DNA from: Pseudomonadota bacterium
GTDB lineage: Bacteria > Pseudomonadota > Gammaproteobacteria > Legionellales > Legionellaceae
Reading direction: 5' to 3'
DNA length: 64,000 bases
NCBI GenBank assembly: GCA_020051095.1
Contig: JAGVJN010000017.1
Span: 24,152 to 88,151 of the forward strand
This document shows positions 30,138 through 38,176 of the stretch, piece by piece. The notes under the pieces were generated by a model, which saw only the letters and a program-made list of their open reading frames with translations, did no database searches and was not told the origin of the DNA. The position numbers were made by a program, and so were the translations under genes. The stretch's first letter is position 1. Every line of letters starts with the position of its first letter.

Positions 30138-31562
30138 CTAGGATTCGACTTTCTCGGAAACGCGGCCATAGTGATCATTAAAGCGAACGATGTCATCCTC
30201 ACCAAGATAAGGACCTGACTGCACCTCGATTAACTCCAACGGCACTTTGCCGGGATTTTCTAAGGCATGAATTTCTCCAACCGGGATATAGGTCGAATGA
30301 TTTTCGGTTACTAAAAATGTTTCATTCCCACGGGTTACTTTGGCAGTACCCCTCACAACCACCCAATGTTCAGCTCGGTGGAAATGCATTTGCACCGATA
30401 AGCGGGCACCGGGATTCACCGTGATGCGTTTCACTTGGTAGCGATTGCCTTGATCAATGGAGTCATACATCCCCCAAGGTCGGTAGACTTCGCGATGAGA
30501 GTAGCACTCGCTTCTGTCTGCTGCTTTTAATTGTTCAACCACAGCTTTAACGGATTGAACTTTATCTTGATGAGCAACCAAGACAGCGTCTTTTGTTTCA
30601 ACCACAATCACATCATCTAAACCAACAACAGCCACTAATCGACTATCTGCTCTCACCAACGAATGGTTGGTATCCTTGGCAATAACATCTCCTTGCAACA
30701 CATTCCCCTGCGCATCCTTTTCGGAAATATCCCACAGTGCTTGCCATGAACCAATATCACTCCAAGCCGCATCCAATGAAACAACCACCGCATTATCGGT
30801 TTTTTCCATGACAGCATAATCAATGGAATCTGAAGGACAAACAAGAAAAGCCTCTTTATCCGCACGAATAAAATCACTATCTTTCATAGCACAAGCCATC
30901 GCTTGCTGGCATGCAGCTATCATCTCTGGTTGGAATTGGGTAAGCGCATTCAAATAATCACTGGCTTTAAATAAAAATAAGCCGCTGTTCCAATAATATT
31001 GCTTGGATGCAACATATTCTTCTGCTGTTTGAGCATTTGGCTTCTCCACAAATCGGTCAATGTGAAAAGCCGACGAGGTTATCTTTTTACCACGATGGAT
31101 ATAACCAAATCCCGTTTCAGCATAGGTCGGTTCAATGCCAAAAGTAACCAGACGACCTTGTTCTGCTTGTTGAATGGCTTCTTCAACCGCTTGTTCAAAC
31201 GATTGCTGGTTATCGATGATATGATCAGCAGGCATCACTAATAGGTAAGGGTCTTGATTCAGTGATTGCGCATAATAGGCCGCCAAGGCAATGGCAGGGG
31301 CTGTTGAGCGTGGCTCTGGCTCGAGAAGAATCGGATGGGTAACATAATCCATCTGCCGAATTTGTTCTGCGGCCAAGAATCGGTGTGTTTCATTGCAAAT
31401 AATTAATGGCTTATCAAACTGAGATCCTGACACTCTCATGAGTGTTCGTTGCAATAGGCTGTGTTCACCTTTTAAGTGTAAAAATTGTTTTGGATACCAT
31501 TGACGAGACAAGGGCCACAACCTTGTCCCTGAACCACCGGCTAATATAATTGGAAGAATCAT
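30138..31562 (-). CDS. manC: Mannose-1-phosphate guanylyltransferase/mannose-6-phosphate isomerase
   Basis: The bifunctional ManC/AlgA-type enzyme makes GDP-mannose for surface polysaccharide. The 474 residues have the nucleotidyltransferase start MILPIILAGGSGTRLWPLSR with YPKQFL, then FVEKPNAQTAEEYV. A C-terminal type II isomerase cupin follows (RPWGMYDSIDQ, QMHFHRAEHWVVVRGTAKV), holding the metal-binding His/Glu set. It converges with the protease-like gene with 13 bases between stops. No other polysaccharide genes adjoin it, so it is isolated from a locus or serves the WecA-like enzyme's product. Confidence 0.95.
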   Translation of the reverse strand: MILPIILAGGSGTRLWPLSRQWYPKQFLHLKGEHSLLQRTLMRVSGSQFDKPLIICNETHRFLAAEQIRQMDYVTHPILLEPEPRSTAPAIALAAYYAQSLNQDPYLLVMPADHIIDNQQSFEQAVEEAIQQAEQGRLVTFGIEPTYAETGFGYIHRGKKITSSAFHIDRFVEKPNAQTAEEYVASKQYYWNSGLFLFKASDYLNALTQFQPEMIAACQQAMACAMKDSDFIRADKEAFLVCPSDSIDYAVMEKTDNAVVVSLDAAWSDIGSWQALWDISEKDAQGNVLQGDVIAKDTNHSLVRADSRLVAVVGLDDVIVVETKDAVLVAHQDKVQSVKAVVEQLKAADRSECYSHREVYRPWGMYDSIDQGNRYQVKRITVNPGARLSVQMHFHRAEHWVVVRGTAKVTRGNETFLVTENHSTYIPVGEIHALENPGKVPLELIEVQSGPYLGEDDIVRFNDHYGRVSEKVES

Positions 31563-31644
31563 TTGACACTCATTGTGTTATCGGCAATATAATCGAAGTA
31601 ATTTAGCACACCCTTGCGCAACAAGCAAAAGACCCGGACACACC

Positions 31645-32988
31645 CTAGGGTCTTGGTGCAAATTTTTTTTCCACCTGATGATGTCTATTATCAATGGCAG
31701 CAATATACCCATCAATTTGAGCCATTAGATGATACTGAATAAATGCTTTATGTTTTTCACAATGGGCTCTTATATAATTTACATTATCCTGAGGATAACC
31801 CTTAGTTGACTCTAATATATCATTTGTTCGCCATAGAACAGAATCGCTACTAATTCTATTTCTATCCACGGCTATTCTTGAAGGTCGTAATTGCTTGTCA
31901 AAAGGAATCGTTAGGTCAAACCATCTTTGCAGAAGATGGGCAGGTAATGATTTTTGCGCCAGGCCTTTTGTGCTACTTGATAGTTCCGTGTGCAACCTCT
32001 CATAATCAAAATGGAAGTTAGGCTTACCTAATTGTTCCTTTAAAACTGACTTCAAAGCTAATAATAAGGCTCTTCTACTTTGCGAGCCGACCGCATTGAC
32101 TATGGCCTGACACATAAAGCTATCTAAATTGTAAAGTGCGTATTTAAACGGTGAAAATGACTTGAACTTTTTGCCTTGATTTTCTGAGTTATAATTTATT
32201 TTGGTTAAACTTAGTTCAGGATACTGGGTTAAAAAGAATGTTATGGCGTCTTCGTTTCCCTGGGAAATAGCATCCATTACTTTAATTAACAGACTTCTCG
32301 GTCGTATTTCACTAGCGAATAAACTGTGGTTAACTGCGCTAAAACGACATGAGTCCTCATATGTCCGTAGCTTATCGTCAATCGCGCGGAGTATCTCAAT
32401 GGGTAACTCATTAAACCCTTGATAGTCATATGCTGCGCTCGTGTTATCGTAGGTAACAGAGAGATTAGGCTGTGTGGCGATATGAAATGCAATTTGACGC
32501 CTTAACAAGGGGTTATTTGCGCTATAAGCACACTTTTGGAAACACAGTGCCTCACAGCGCTTAAGGAACGAAAAAAACATGGCGCTAAAGGCTTTGGCAT
32601 CTGGCAACCGACTGGGATCTGAGTTTGTTAAAGTAAGGGTTGTAATATAAGGGCTTAGCTTTATGAGACTTTTAAAAAAAGTATCGCCCCCAAAATGAGC
32701 CTTATCGATGCTTACATTAACCTTAATATCGCCATTTAATTTTTTTATGCGTTCTAACGATTTAATCTCATCGTCAACTGACCAATTTCTTAAGGGAGAA
32801 TAGGACAAATTAGTTGTGAGGTTAAGTCTGTGTATGGCCGTGATAAATGATAAGATAGGATCATCCACTTCGTTTAAGTCGAGAGAAAATTCGGGGCTAT
32901 TATGCGTTTTTAAAAAGCAAATGAAATCAATGATATCGATAGAGTTGGTTATACGGTTACTGGGCTGGTAATCCGGTGGCAGGTCCAA
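31645..32988 (-). CDS. F-box and ankyrin-like protein, candidate effector with repeat-derived start
   Basis: The protein is not recognised as a named effector. The region FNELPIEILRAIDDKL...SAVNHSLFA (about residues 192-226 from this start) fits an F-box: LPxEIL, a helix, then the VNxxF pattern. Downstream, ISQGNEDAITFFLTQYPEL with SPFKYALYNLDSFM resembles ankyrin-like repeats of Legionella effectors. The N-terminal part (TLTLTNSDP, HRLNLTTNL) is leucine-rich-repeat-like. The frame continues upstream to an ATG at 33096, but that stretch is family-3 repeat. The TTG at 32988 has GAAGGA 8 bases before it and is preferred. The gene may alternatively be 5'-truncated. Confidence 0.6.
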   Translation of the reverse strand: MDLPPDYQPSNRITNSIDIIDFICFLKTHNSPEFSLDLNEVDDPILSFITAIHRLNLTTNLSYSPLRNWSVDDEIKSLERIKKLNGDIKVNVSIDKAHFGGDTFFKSLIKLSPYITTLTLTNSDPSRLPDAKAFSAMFFSFLKRCEALCFQKCAYSANNPLLRRQIAFHIATQPNLSVTYDNTSAAYDYQGFNELPIEILRAIDDKLRTYEDSCRFSAVNHSLFASEIRPRSLLIKVMDAISQGNEDAITFFLTQYPELSLTKINYNSENQGKKFKSFSPFKYALYNLDSFMCQAIVNAVGSQSRRALLLALKSVLKEQLGKPNFHFDYERLHTELSSSTKGLAQKSLPAHLLQRWFDLTIPFDKQLRPSRIAVDRNRISSDSVLWRTNDILESTKGYPQDNVNYIRAHCEKHKAFIQYHLMAQIDGYIAAIDNRHHQVEKKFAPRP

Positions 32989-33100
32989 AAACTGTTTCCT
33001 TCTCCCCAGACATGGGGAGAAGGTGCCCAAAGGATGAGGGGGTTGCTGAATCAACGTTATTATTTTAATGTATGGCACATTGTGCTTGAGATGCATTCAA
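32977..33100. repeat. Family-3 intergenic repeat, copy C
   Basis: Core CCTTCTCCCC/GGGGAGAAGG, GTGCCCAAAGGATGAGGG, TTGCTGAATCAACGTTATTA and the CATTGTGCTTGAGATGC tail. It fills the space between the divergent F-box gene and epmC. On the minus strand its GAAGGA lies just upstream of the TTG proposed as start of the F-box gene. Confidence 0.75.
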
Positions 33101-33115
33101 AAAAGTAGGCTTTAA

Positions 33116-33658
33116 ATGGAAGATTGTTTCCAAATAGATCATCAGTATCAGGACTTAATAAACATCTTTCATGCATGCTTTTTTAAGTCGCATAATACCA
33201 AACTGGTTCGCGGCGGAAGTGAGCCAATTTATTTGCCTGCCGATAATCAACGACCCTACCATGCGATTTATTTTGCCCATGGCTATTTTAGCAGTGCATT
33301 GCATGAGGTTTCCCATTGGTTAATTGCTGGGGATAAAAGGCGGCAGCTTGAAGATTTTGGCTATTGGTATGTACCGGATGGTAGAAGCGAGTCTGAGCAA
33401 ACATTGTTTGAACAAGTTGAAGCAAAACCACAGGCGTTAGAGTGGATTTTATCCCGTGCGTGTGGTTATCGGTTTCAGATTAGCGTCGATAATTTAAATG
33501 GCGCACCGGTTGATTTGGCGATGTTTAAGAAGGCAATTTTGCTGCAAGTGAAAGCATATTGCATGAAGGGGTTACCCGAGCGTGCGCGAATTTTTCATGA
33601 GGCGTTGGCTTTGTTTTATGGTAGGCCTTTAAGTTTCAGAATCGAAGATTTTCAATAA
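33116..33658 (+). CDS. epmC: Elongation factor P hydroxylase EpmC-like
   Basis: EpmC (YfcM) hydroxylates the modified lysine of EF-P in E. coli. The 180 residues match the family length and carry the metal-binding ALHEVSHWLIAGDKRR near residue 63, the DFGYWYVPDGRSESEQ block and FEQVEAKPQALEWILS. The start follows family-3 repeat C by 15 bases without a strong ribosome site. epmA and epmB are not in the window. Confidence 0.88.
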   Translation: MEDCFQIDHQYQDLINIFHACFFKSHNTKLVRGGSEPIYLPADNQRPYHAIYFAHGYFSSALHEVSHWLIAGDKRRQLEDFGYWYVPDGRSESEQTLFEQVEAKPQALEWILSRACGYRFQISVDNLNGAPVDLAMFKKAILLQVKAYCMKGLPERARIFHEALALFYGRPLSFRIEDFQ

Positions 33659-33668
33659 ATTTATCTTA

Positions 33669-33704
33669 TTCGGTAACGCAGACGGTTACGCAAACGTTCA
33701 CGTA
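33669..33704. repeat. Single-ended copy of family-2 repeat
   Basis: TTCGGTAACGCAGAC followed by GCAAACGTTCACGTA matches the right end of the family-2 element. No partner end was found within several hundred bases. It lies between the convergent epmC and the DprE2-like gene. Confidence 0.65.
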
Positions 33705-33778
33705 TGACTCAATTTATTTCCATGGATCTCTTCGCTATCCTCATGGATTATAGAACTTTTACGTGATGCTCAACTTTT

Positions 33779-34522
33779 CTAAATATCAAGCTTCTTAAAA
33801 ATATACCAGGGCAAATGTCTAATGATAAACATCAAATATCGCCATTTCCATGGGGTATAGATAACTCGTCGTCCTTTGGACATCCCTTTGACAATGTCAG
33901 TGGCAACGGTTGATACCGAGGCTAATTTCATCCCTTTTAATTCAGTTGTCATAGGCGTTTGCGTAGGGCCTGGCTTAATCAAACAAATTCGTACATTCGT
34001 TCCGACTACCCGATGTTGCAGACCTTCACTGATAAAGCTAACCATTGCTTTTGCAGCACCATAATGATAATTCCGTTTTCGCGCTTTATCGCCTGCGACC
34101 GAACTAATGATACCTAACGTCCCCTGCCCCTGTTCAATCATTTTCGTCACAATAGCCTCTGCAAAAAAGGCCACAGACAAGGCATTGACTTCAATGACTT
34201 GCCGCAAAGACGTCAGATCAGTTTGGGTTTGTTTTTGTTCGCCCAATGTGCCCTGGGCGATTAATGCCATATCAATGGGCCTTATTGACAAGGATTGGAT
34301 TAGCTCACCAATGGATATTTCATCACAAAAATCCGGAAGCCGTTCGGAAACTACTTTTAGGTTAGTTGCTCGCACCGATATATCGTCTAACAAGGCCTGT
34401 AACTTATTCTTATCCCTTCCGACCAGAACCAATTCTTGCACATCCGGTTGCCGTCCCCATAAACGAATACAGTGCGCAGCAATCGCTGACGTTGCGCCAA
34501 TAACAACTATACGTTTACCCAT
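33779..34522 (-). CDS. DprE2-like short-chain dehydrogenase
   Basis: In mycobacteria DprE2 reduces the keto intermediate in making decaprenyl-phospho-arabinose. The protein starts MGKRIVVIGATSAIAAHCIR with a GxxxxIA SDR nucleotide site and has the catalytic ISSVAG ... YHYGAAKA (Ser, Tyr, Lys) set. Its C-terminus WKWRYLMFIIRHLPWYIFKKL is a membrane-associated helix, typical of DprE2. The ATG at 34522 is preferred over the longer frame because it follows the upstream stop with one base between. It pairs with the DprE1-like gene. Confidence 0.82.
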   Translation of the reverse strand: MGKRIVVIGATSAIAAHCIRLWGRQPDVQELVLVGRDKNKLQALLDDISVRATNLKVVSERLPDFCDEISIGELIQSLSIRPIDMALIAQGTLGEQKQTQTDLTSLRQVIEVNALSVAFFAEAIVTKMIEQGQGTLGIISSVAGDKARKRNYHYGAAKAMVSFISEGLQHRVVGTNVRICLIKPGPTQTPMTTELKGMKLASVSTVATDIVKGMSKGRRVIYTPWKWRYLMFIIRHLPWYIFKKLDI

Positions 34523-34523
34523 A

Positions 34524-35825
34524 TCAAACCTCATCCATGACACGATTAGAAAAATTGGAACAAATTCCTGGATCACGAAAAGCTTGAAATTTTTTCAACC
34601 CAGGGTAAGACAATTGGAAACATGCAGCAGGCATTAATGCATCCTTAGCAGTATAAATCCTTCCTCCCATATCAACCACTTGTTGGGTTAAATTGACCAG
34701 TAAGTTTCTCTCTTTTTCATTGGCTGCAAAGTCAACTGCTAAGGTGACACCATGCATGGGAAAGCTTAAAAGCCCTGGGGAAGACTTAGCTGAAAACGTT
34801 TTTAACACCGATATAAAGCCGCCTAAGCCAGATGATTTGATTTTGTCTAAGAGTTGTTGAAGGCCTGCTAAGCGATTGCCATAAGGGATCACACATTGAA
34901 ATTGGTACATCCCTTGATGACCATAAAATTTGGACCAATGCTTTAAGCGGTCCAATGGATAAAAAAAACTGACATAATCTTTAACGCTCTGCTGATTAAA
35001 TCGATTTTTATTAAATATTGCCGCGGCCATGAAGCGATTAACCGGTCGATTAATCAAATTTCCTTTAAAAGGATAAGGCAGATCAAAGGCTGATTTTAAT
35101 TTCAGTGGCCTCATTTCTCTCAAAAAATTTGCACGCATGAAAACACCCCGCCCTGCCTTGCGGGTGACACAGTCTAACCAGGCAACGGTGTAATCCCAAT
35201 CCTTTTCGGAAGAATCTGCCAACTCAAAAAAATGGGCTAATGACTTAAAAGGTATTTTTTCTTGTGAAAGATAATAACTCCTACAGGGTATCAGTTGCAG
35301 TGTTGATTCAATAATGATACCTGTTAGCCCTAAACCGCCAATAGTAGCAGCAAACATATCGGCATTTTCTTCTTGGCTACAATCCAGCGTTGTCCCATCA
35401 CTGCGCACGAGTTTGAGATCAATGACATGGCAACCAAACGTGCCTTGGCGATGATGGTTTTTACCATGCACATCATTGGCAATCGCCCCGCCCACGCTTA
35501 TCCATTGGGAACCTGGGGAAACAGCAAGGCACCATCCATGAGCCATGGCAAATTGTTGAATCTCACCAACGGTCACACCGGCTTCACACCGCAGTTTTCC
35601 CTTTTGATTGTCAAATTCGATCAGCTTATCAAGCCATTGACAGGAAATCAGTGTTCCTGACTGATTTAAACAAACATCCCCATAACTGCTACCAAACCCA
35701 TAGGGTAATATGGGTTTTTTTTGCCTTTGGATCAATTCACTGGCTTGAAATCTATCCACAAGATAGGTCATGGATTGTTGGTTAGGTGCTGGGCGCCCCC
35801 AGGATGCACCGATGCGTTCAGTCAT
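34524..35825 (-). CDS. DprE1-like FAD-binding oxidase
   Basis: DprE1 oxidises polyprenyl-phospho-ribose as the first half of its epimerisation to arabinose. The 433 residues have a PCMH-type FAD domain (LPYGFGSSYGDVCLNQ, SPGSQWISVGGAIANDVHGKNHHRQGTFG) and the C-terminal catalytic stretch GGRIYTAKDALMPAA with the conserved Lys in YTAKD. Aligned on that motif, the Mycobacterium tuberculosis Cys387 region (VCVDF) is LAVDF here, so the benzothiazinone-binding cysteine is Ala363. Homologous genes supply D-arabinofuranose to type IV pili in some Pseudomonas (known). No polyprenyl transferase gene is adjacent. Confidence 0.85.
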   Translation of the reverse strand: MTERIGASWGRPAPNQQSMTYLVDRFQASELIQRQKKPILPYGFGSSYGDVCLNQSGTLISCQWLDKLIEFDNQKGKLRCEAGVTVGEIQQFAMAHGWCLAVSPGSQWISVGGAIANDVHGKNHHRQGTFGCHVIDLKLVRSDGTTLDCSQEENADMFAATIGGLGLTGIIIESTLQLIPCRSYYLSQEKIPFKSLAHFFELADSSEKDWDYTVAWLDCVTRKAGRGVFMRANFLREMRPLKLKSAFDLPYPFKGNLINRPVNRFMAAAIFNKNRFNQQSVKDYVSFFYPLDRLKHWSKFYGHQGMYQFQCVIPYGNRLAGLQQLLDKIKSSGLGGFISVLKTFSAKSSPGLLSFPMHGVTLAVDFAANEKERNLLVNLTQQVVDMGGRIYTAKDALMPAACFQLSYPGLKKFQAFRDPGICSNFSNRVMDEV

Positions 35826-35844
35826 CGAATTCCTATTTAAAACC

Positions 35845-35922
35845 AGCAGGTTGACCTGCTCAATTTTTATGGTTAATAATGGTTAATAAGGCTATCTGTT
35901 AGCCTTATCAGGGAATATCCCT
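35845..35922. promoter_or_regulatory. Three consecutive palindromes in a divergent promoter region
   Basis: Between the divergent DprE1-like and MFS genes lie AGCAGGT-TG-ACCTGCT (35845-35860), ATAAGGCTA-N5-TAGCCTTAT (35886-35908) and AGGGA-ATA-TCCCT (35910-35922). Each is perfect. They could be operators for a regulator, or RNA hairpins in the leader of either gene. Confidence 0.5.
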
Positions 35923-35961
35923 CATTTCAAACGGCCAAAATAATCATAACATTGAGACAGA

Positions 35962-37239
35962 ATGAATAACAAACAATTATCTTTGTCGCGTATCGTTATC
36001 CCAGGATTACTTGGTAATGTCCTTGAATGGTATGATTTTGCCTTATATGGTTATTATGCCGCTACTATTTCACCCTTGTTTTTCCCTGCACAGAATAAAA
36101 CCGTATCGCTGATTGCTGCCTTTGTCGTTTTTGCTATCGGCTATATCATGCGGCCATTGGGTGCCATAGTCTTTGGTCATTTGGGCGACCGAATTGGCCG
36201 AAAAAACGCCTTATCCATGGCAATTTTATTGATGGCTATACCCACGACCATCATCGGACTGCTACCGGAATATGATACCATTGGTATTTGGGCAACCTGG
36301 GGGCTTATTGCTTGCCGATTACTACAAGGTTTGGCGGTGGGTGGCGAGTTCACCGGCGCTATGGTCTATATTTTGGAACACGCGCAAAACAAACATCAAG
36401 GCTTTTACAGCGCACTTGCCATGTCGTCAGCGTTTTTAGGTCTTCTACTGGGTTCATTAGCCTGCAGTATCACCAGTTTATTTTCAATTTCCTGGTTGTG
36501 GCGAGTACCCTTTGTGTTTAGTTTGTTACTTGGTTTTCTAGGCTTGTATTTACGTCTACGCATGCCAGAAACACCGGCATTTACCCAACTTATACAAACA
36601 CATACCACCAAACATGCCCCTGTTAAGACACTATTTAAACACCATTGGCGAGATGTCATCAGGGGAGTTGGGTTTGTCATGCTTCCAACGGCATCCTTTT
36701 ATATGTGCTTTTTGTACTTACCCACGTATTTACACCATTTCTATCAAATACCCCATGCCCTGGTGCAATGGAGCAATAATGCGGGTCTTATCGCTTTAAT
36801 CTTATTAACACCGGTATTTGGCTTGTTAGTCGATCGCTTTGGCAAGGTTAATCTACAAGTGCTTGGGTTGGCATGCTTTATTAGCCTTAGTTTACCGTTA
36901 TTTATAGCGCTAACAAACCATTCAACCTGGTCTATTCTTTGTGTTAGCTTAGTGTTTTCATTGATGGTTGCCATTGTATTTGCTGGTATTCCCGCATTAT
37001 TATATGACTTATTCCCTGCACCAATTCGTTATTCAGGCTTATCATTTCCTTACAACCTTGCAACCGCTTTGTTTGGAGGGAGCACCCCAGCCATCAATAC
37101 TGCCTTAATTAATCACTGGGGTGATATGTACATTCCTGCTTATTATTTAATCGCTTTAAGTGTGTTTAGCCTGTTATTTTTTATCAAACCGCCCCTAAAA
37201 AAGGCGTTGATAGAAAGTAAAGTTGAGATTAAAAGTTAA
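35962..37239 (+). CDS. MFS transporter, metabolite:H+ symporter (ProP-like) type
   Basis: A 425-residue twelve-helix carrier. The start GNVLEWYDFALYGYYAATISPLFFP and the loop 2-3 motif GHLGDRIGRKNAL are hallmarks of the MHS family (ProP, KgtP, ShiA). RLLQGLAVGGEFTGAMVYILEHA is the helix 4 signature. The substrate is not predictable; organic acids, betaine or amino acids are typical. It resembles the carrier at 38177-39664. Three palindromes lie upstream. Confidence 0.9.
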   Translation: MNNKQLSLSRIVIPGLLGNVLEWYDFALYGYYAATISPLFFPAQNKTVSLIAAFVVFAIGYIMRPLGAIVFGHLGDRIGRKNALSMAILLMAIPTTIIGLLPEYDTIGIWATWGLIACRLLQGLAVGGEFTGAMVYILEHAQNKHQGFYSALAMSSAFLGLLLGSLACSITSLFSISWLWRVPFVFSLLLGFLGLYLRLRMPETPAFTQLIQTHTTKHAPVKTLFKHHWRDVIRGVGFVMLPTASFYMCFLYLPTYLHHFYQIPHALVQWSNNAGLIALILLTPVFGLLVDRFGKVNLQVLGLACFISLSLPLFIALTNHSTWSILCVSLVFSLMVAIVFAGIPALLYDLFPAPIRYSGLSFPYNLATALFGGSTPAINTALINHWGDMYIPAYYLIALSVFSLLFFIKPPLKKALIESKVEIKS

Positions 37240-37329
37240 ATTTTCAACCAATCAGATCACAACCCCATTCTTTTTAGGTATACTAAAGGAACTGCTAATC
37301 AATTAGGATCTTGTTTGACATTAAAGGCT

Positions 37330-38133
37330 ATGTATAACGCTATCGCTAAGCGCTATGATATTGCCGATCAATTTGGATCAATTTCAAAGAGCCACACGAT
37401 AGCAATCAAGCAAATCGAAACTGTCATGAAAGATCATCACCTTCCCGTTAAAGTCTTGGATATGGGTATTGGTAATGGTGCTTTCCTTCAGCAATTATTG
37501 CCTATCCTCAAACAAGCAAAACTCACTGGCATCGATATTTCCCCCGAAATGATTAAACTGGCGCAAGAAAATTTACCCATTCTTTGTATTGAAGGTTCCG
37601 CTACGGAAGCCAGTCATTATTTACCAGCTCATAGCCAAGATTTAATATTAGCCCATTTTATTAATGCGTATATTCCCATTGATACGTTACTCCAGCAAGC
37701 CAATTTATTAACGCGTTCTAATGGCTACTTTTCGATGATTACAACAACCTATGAATCGTTCCCCGAAGCGCAAAGAATGATTGCTGAGTTTATCAATGAT
37801 GGTAGCATTGTTGGGCGCTTGGTAGGTCACTATTATAAAAATTTGGTACGAAACACCACCGTTTCTTCTGGCTTAGAGGATTTGTTTTGTTCTTTTGACA
37901 ACCATGGTTTCAAGGTAGTTGAGCATCAACGGTTAGAAATTCCCTTCCAACTGAACAACATTGACGATCTTATTTTGTTTGGCATTGATGGCACCTGGTT
38001 TTTAAACTCCATTTCCATGCGCATGCTCCCTAAACAATTTCTTATCGAACGCTTAAAACGTCTATTTGAACGAATTTTCACCTTCCCCTATAAAGACACC
38101 CACATCATCGATATTATCCTAGCTAGTAAATAG
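37330..38133 (+). CDS. Class I SAM-dependent methyltransferase
   Basis: The 267-residue protein shows motif I VLDMGIGNGAFLQQLL, followed by LTGIDISPEMIKLAQEN, and a motif IV region DLILAHFINAYIP. The second half (SSGLEDLFCSFDNHGFKVVEHQRLEIP) resembles small-molecule methyltransferases, but the substrate is unknown. The frame also opens from a TTG at 37315 with AGGA before it. The ATG at 37330 has AAGG close upstream and is slightly preferred. It lies between two MFS genes. Confidence 0.82.
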   Translation: MYNAIAKRYDIADQFGSISKSHTIAIKQIETVMKDHHLPVKVLDMGIGNGAFLQQLLPILKQAKLTGIDISPEMIKLAQENLPILCIEGSATEASHYLPAHSQDLILAHFINAYIPIDTLLQQANLLTRSNGYFSMITTTYESFPEAQRMIAEFINDGSIVGRLVGHYYKNLVRNTTVSSGLEDLFCSFDNHGFKVVEHQRLEIPFQLNNIDDLILFGIDGTWFLNSISMRMLPKQFLIERLKRLFERIFTFPYKDTHIIDIILASK

Positions 38134-38176
38134 GACAAGCCTTTCGCATCTTAGCCATATTGCTACTTACCAAGAA

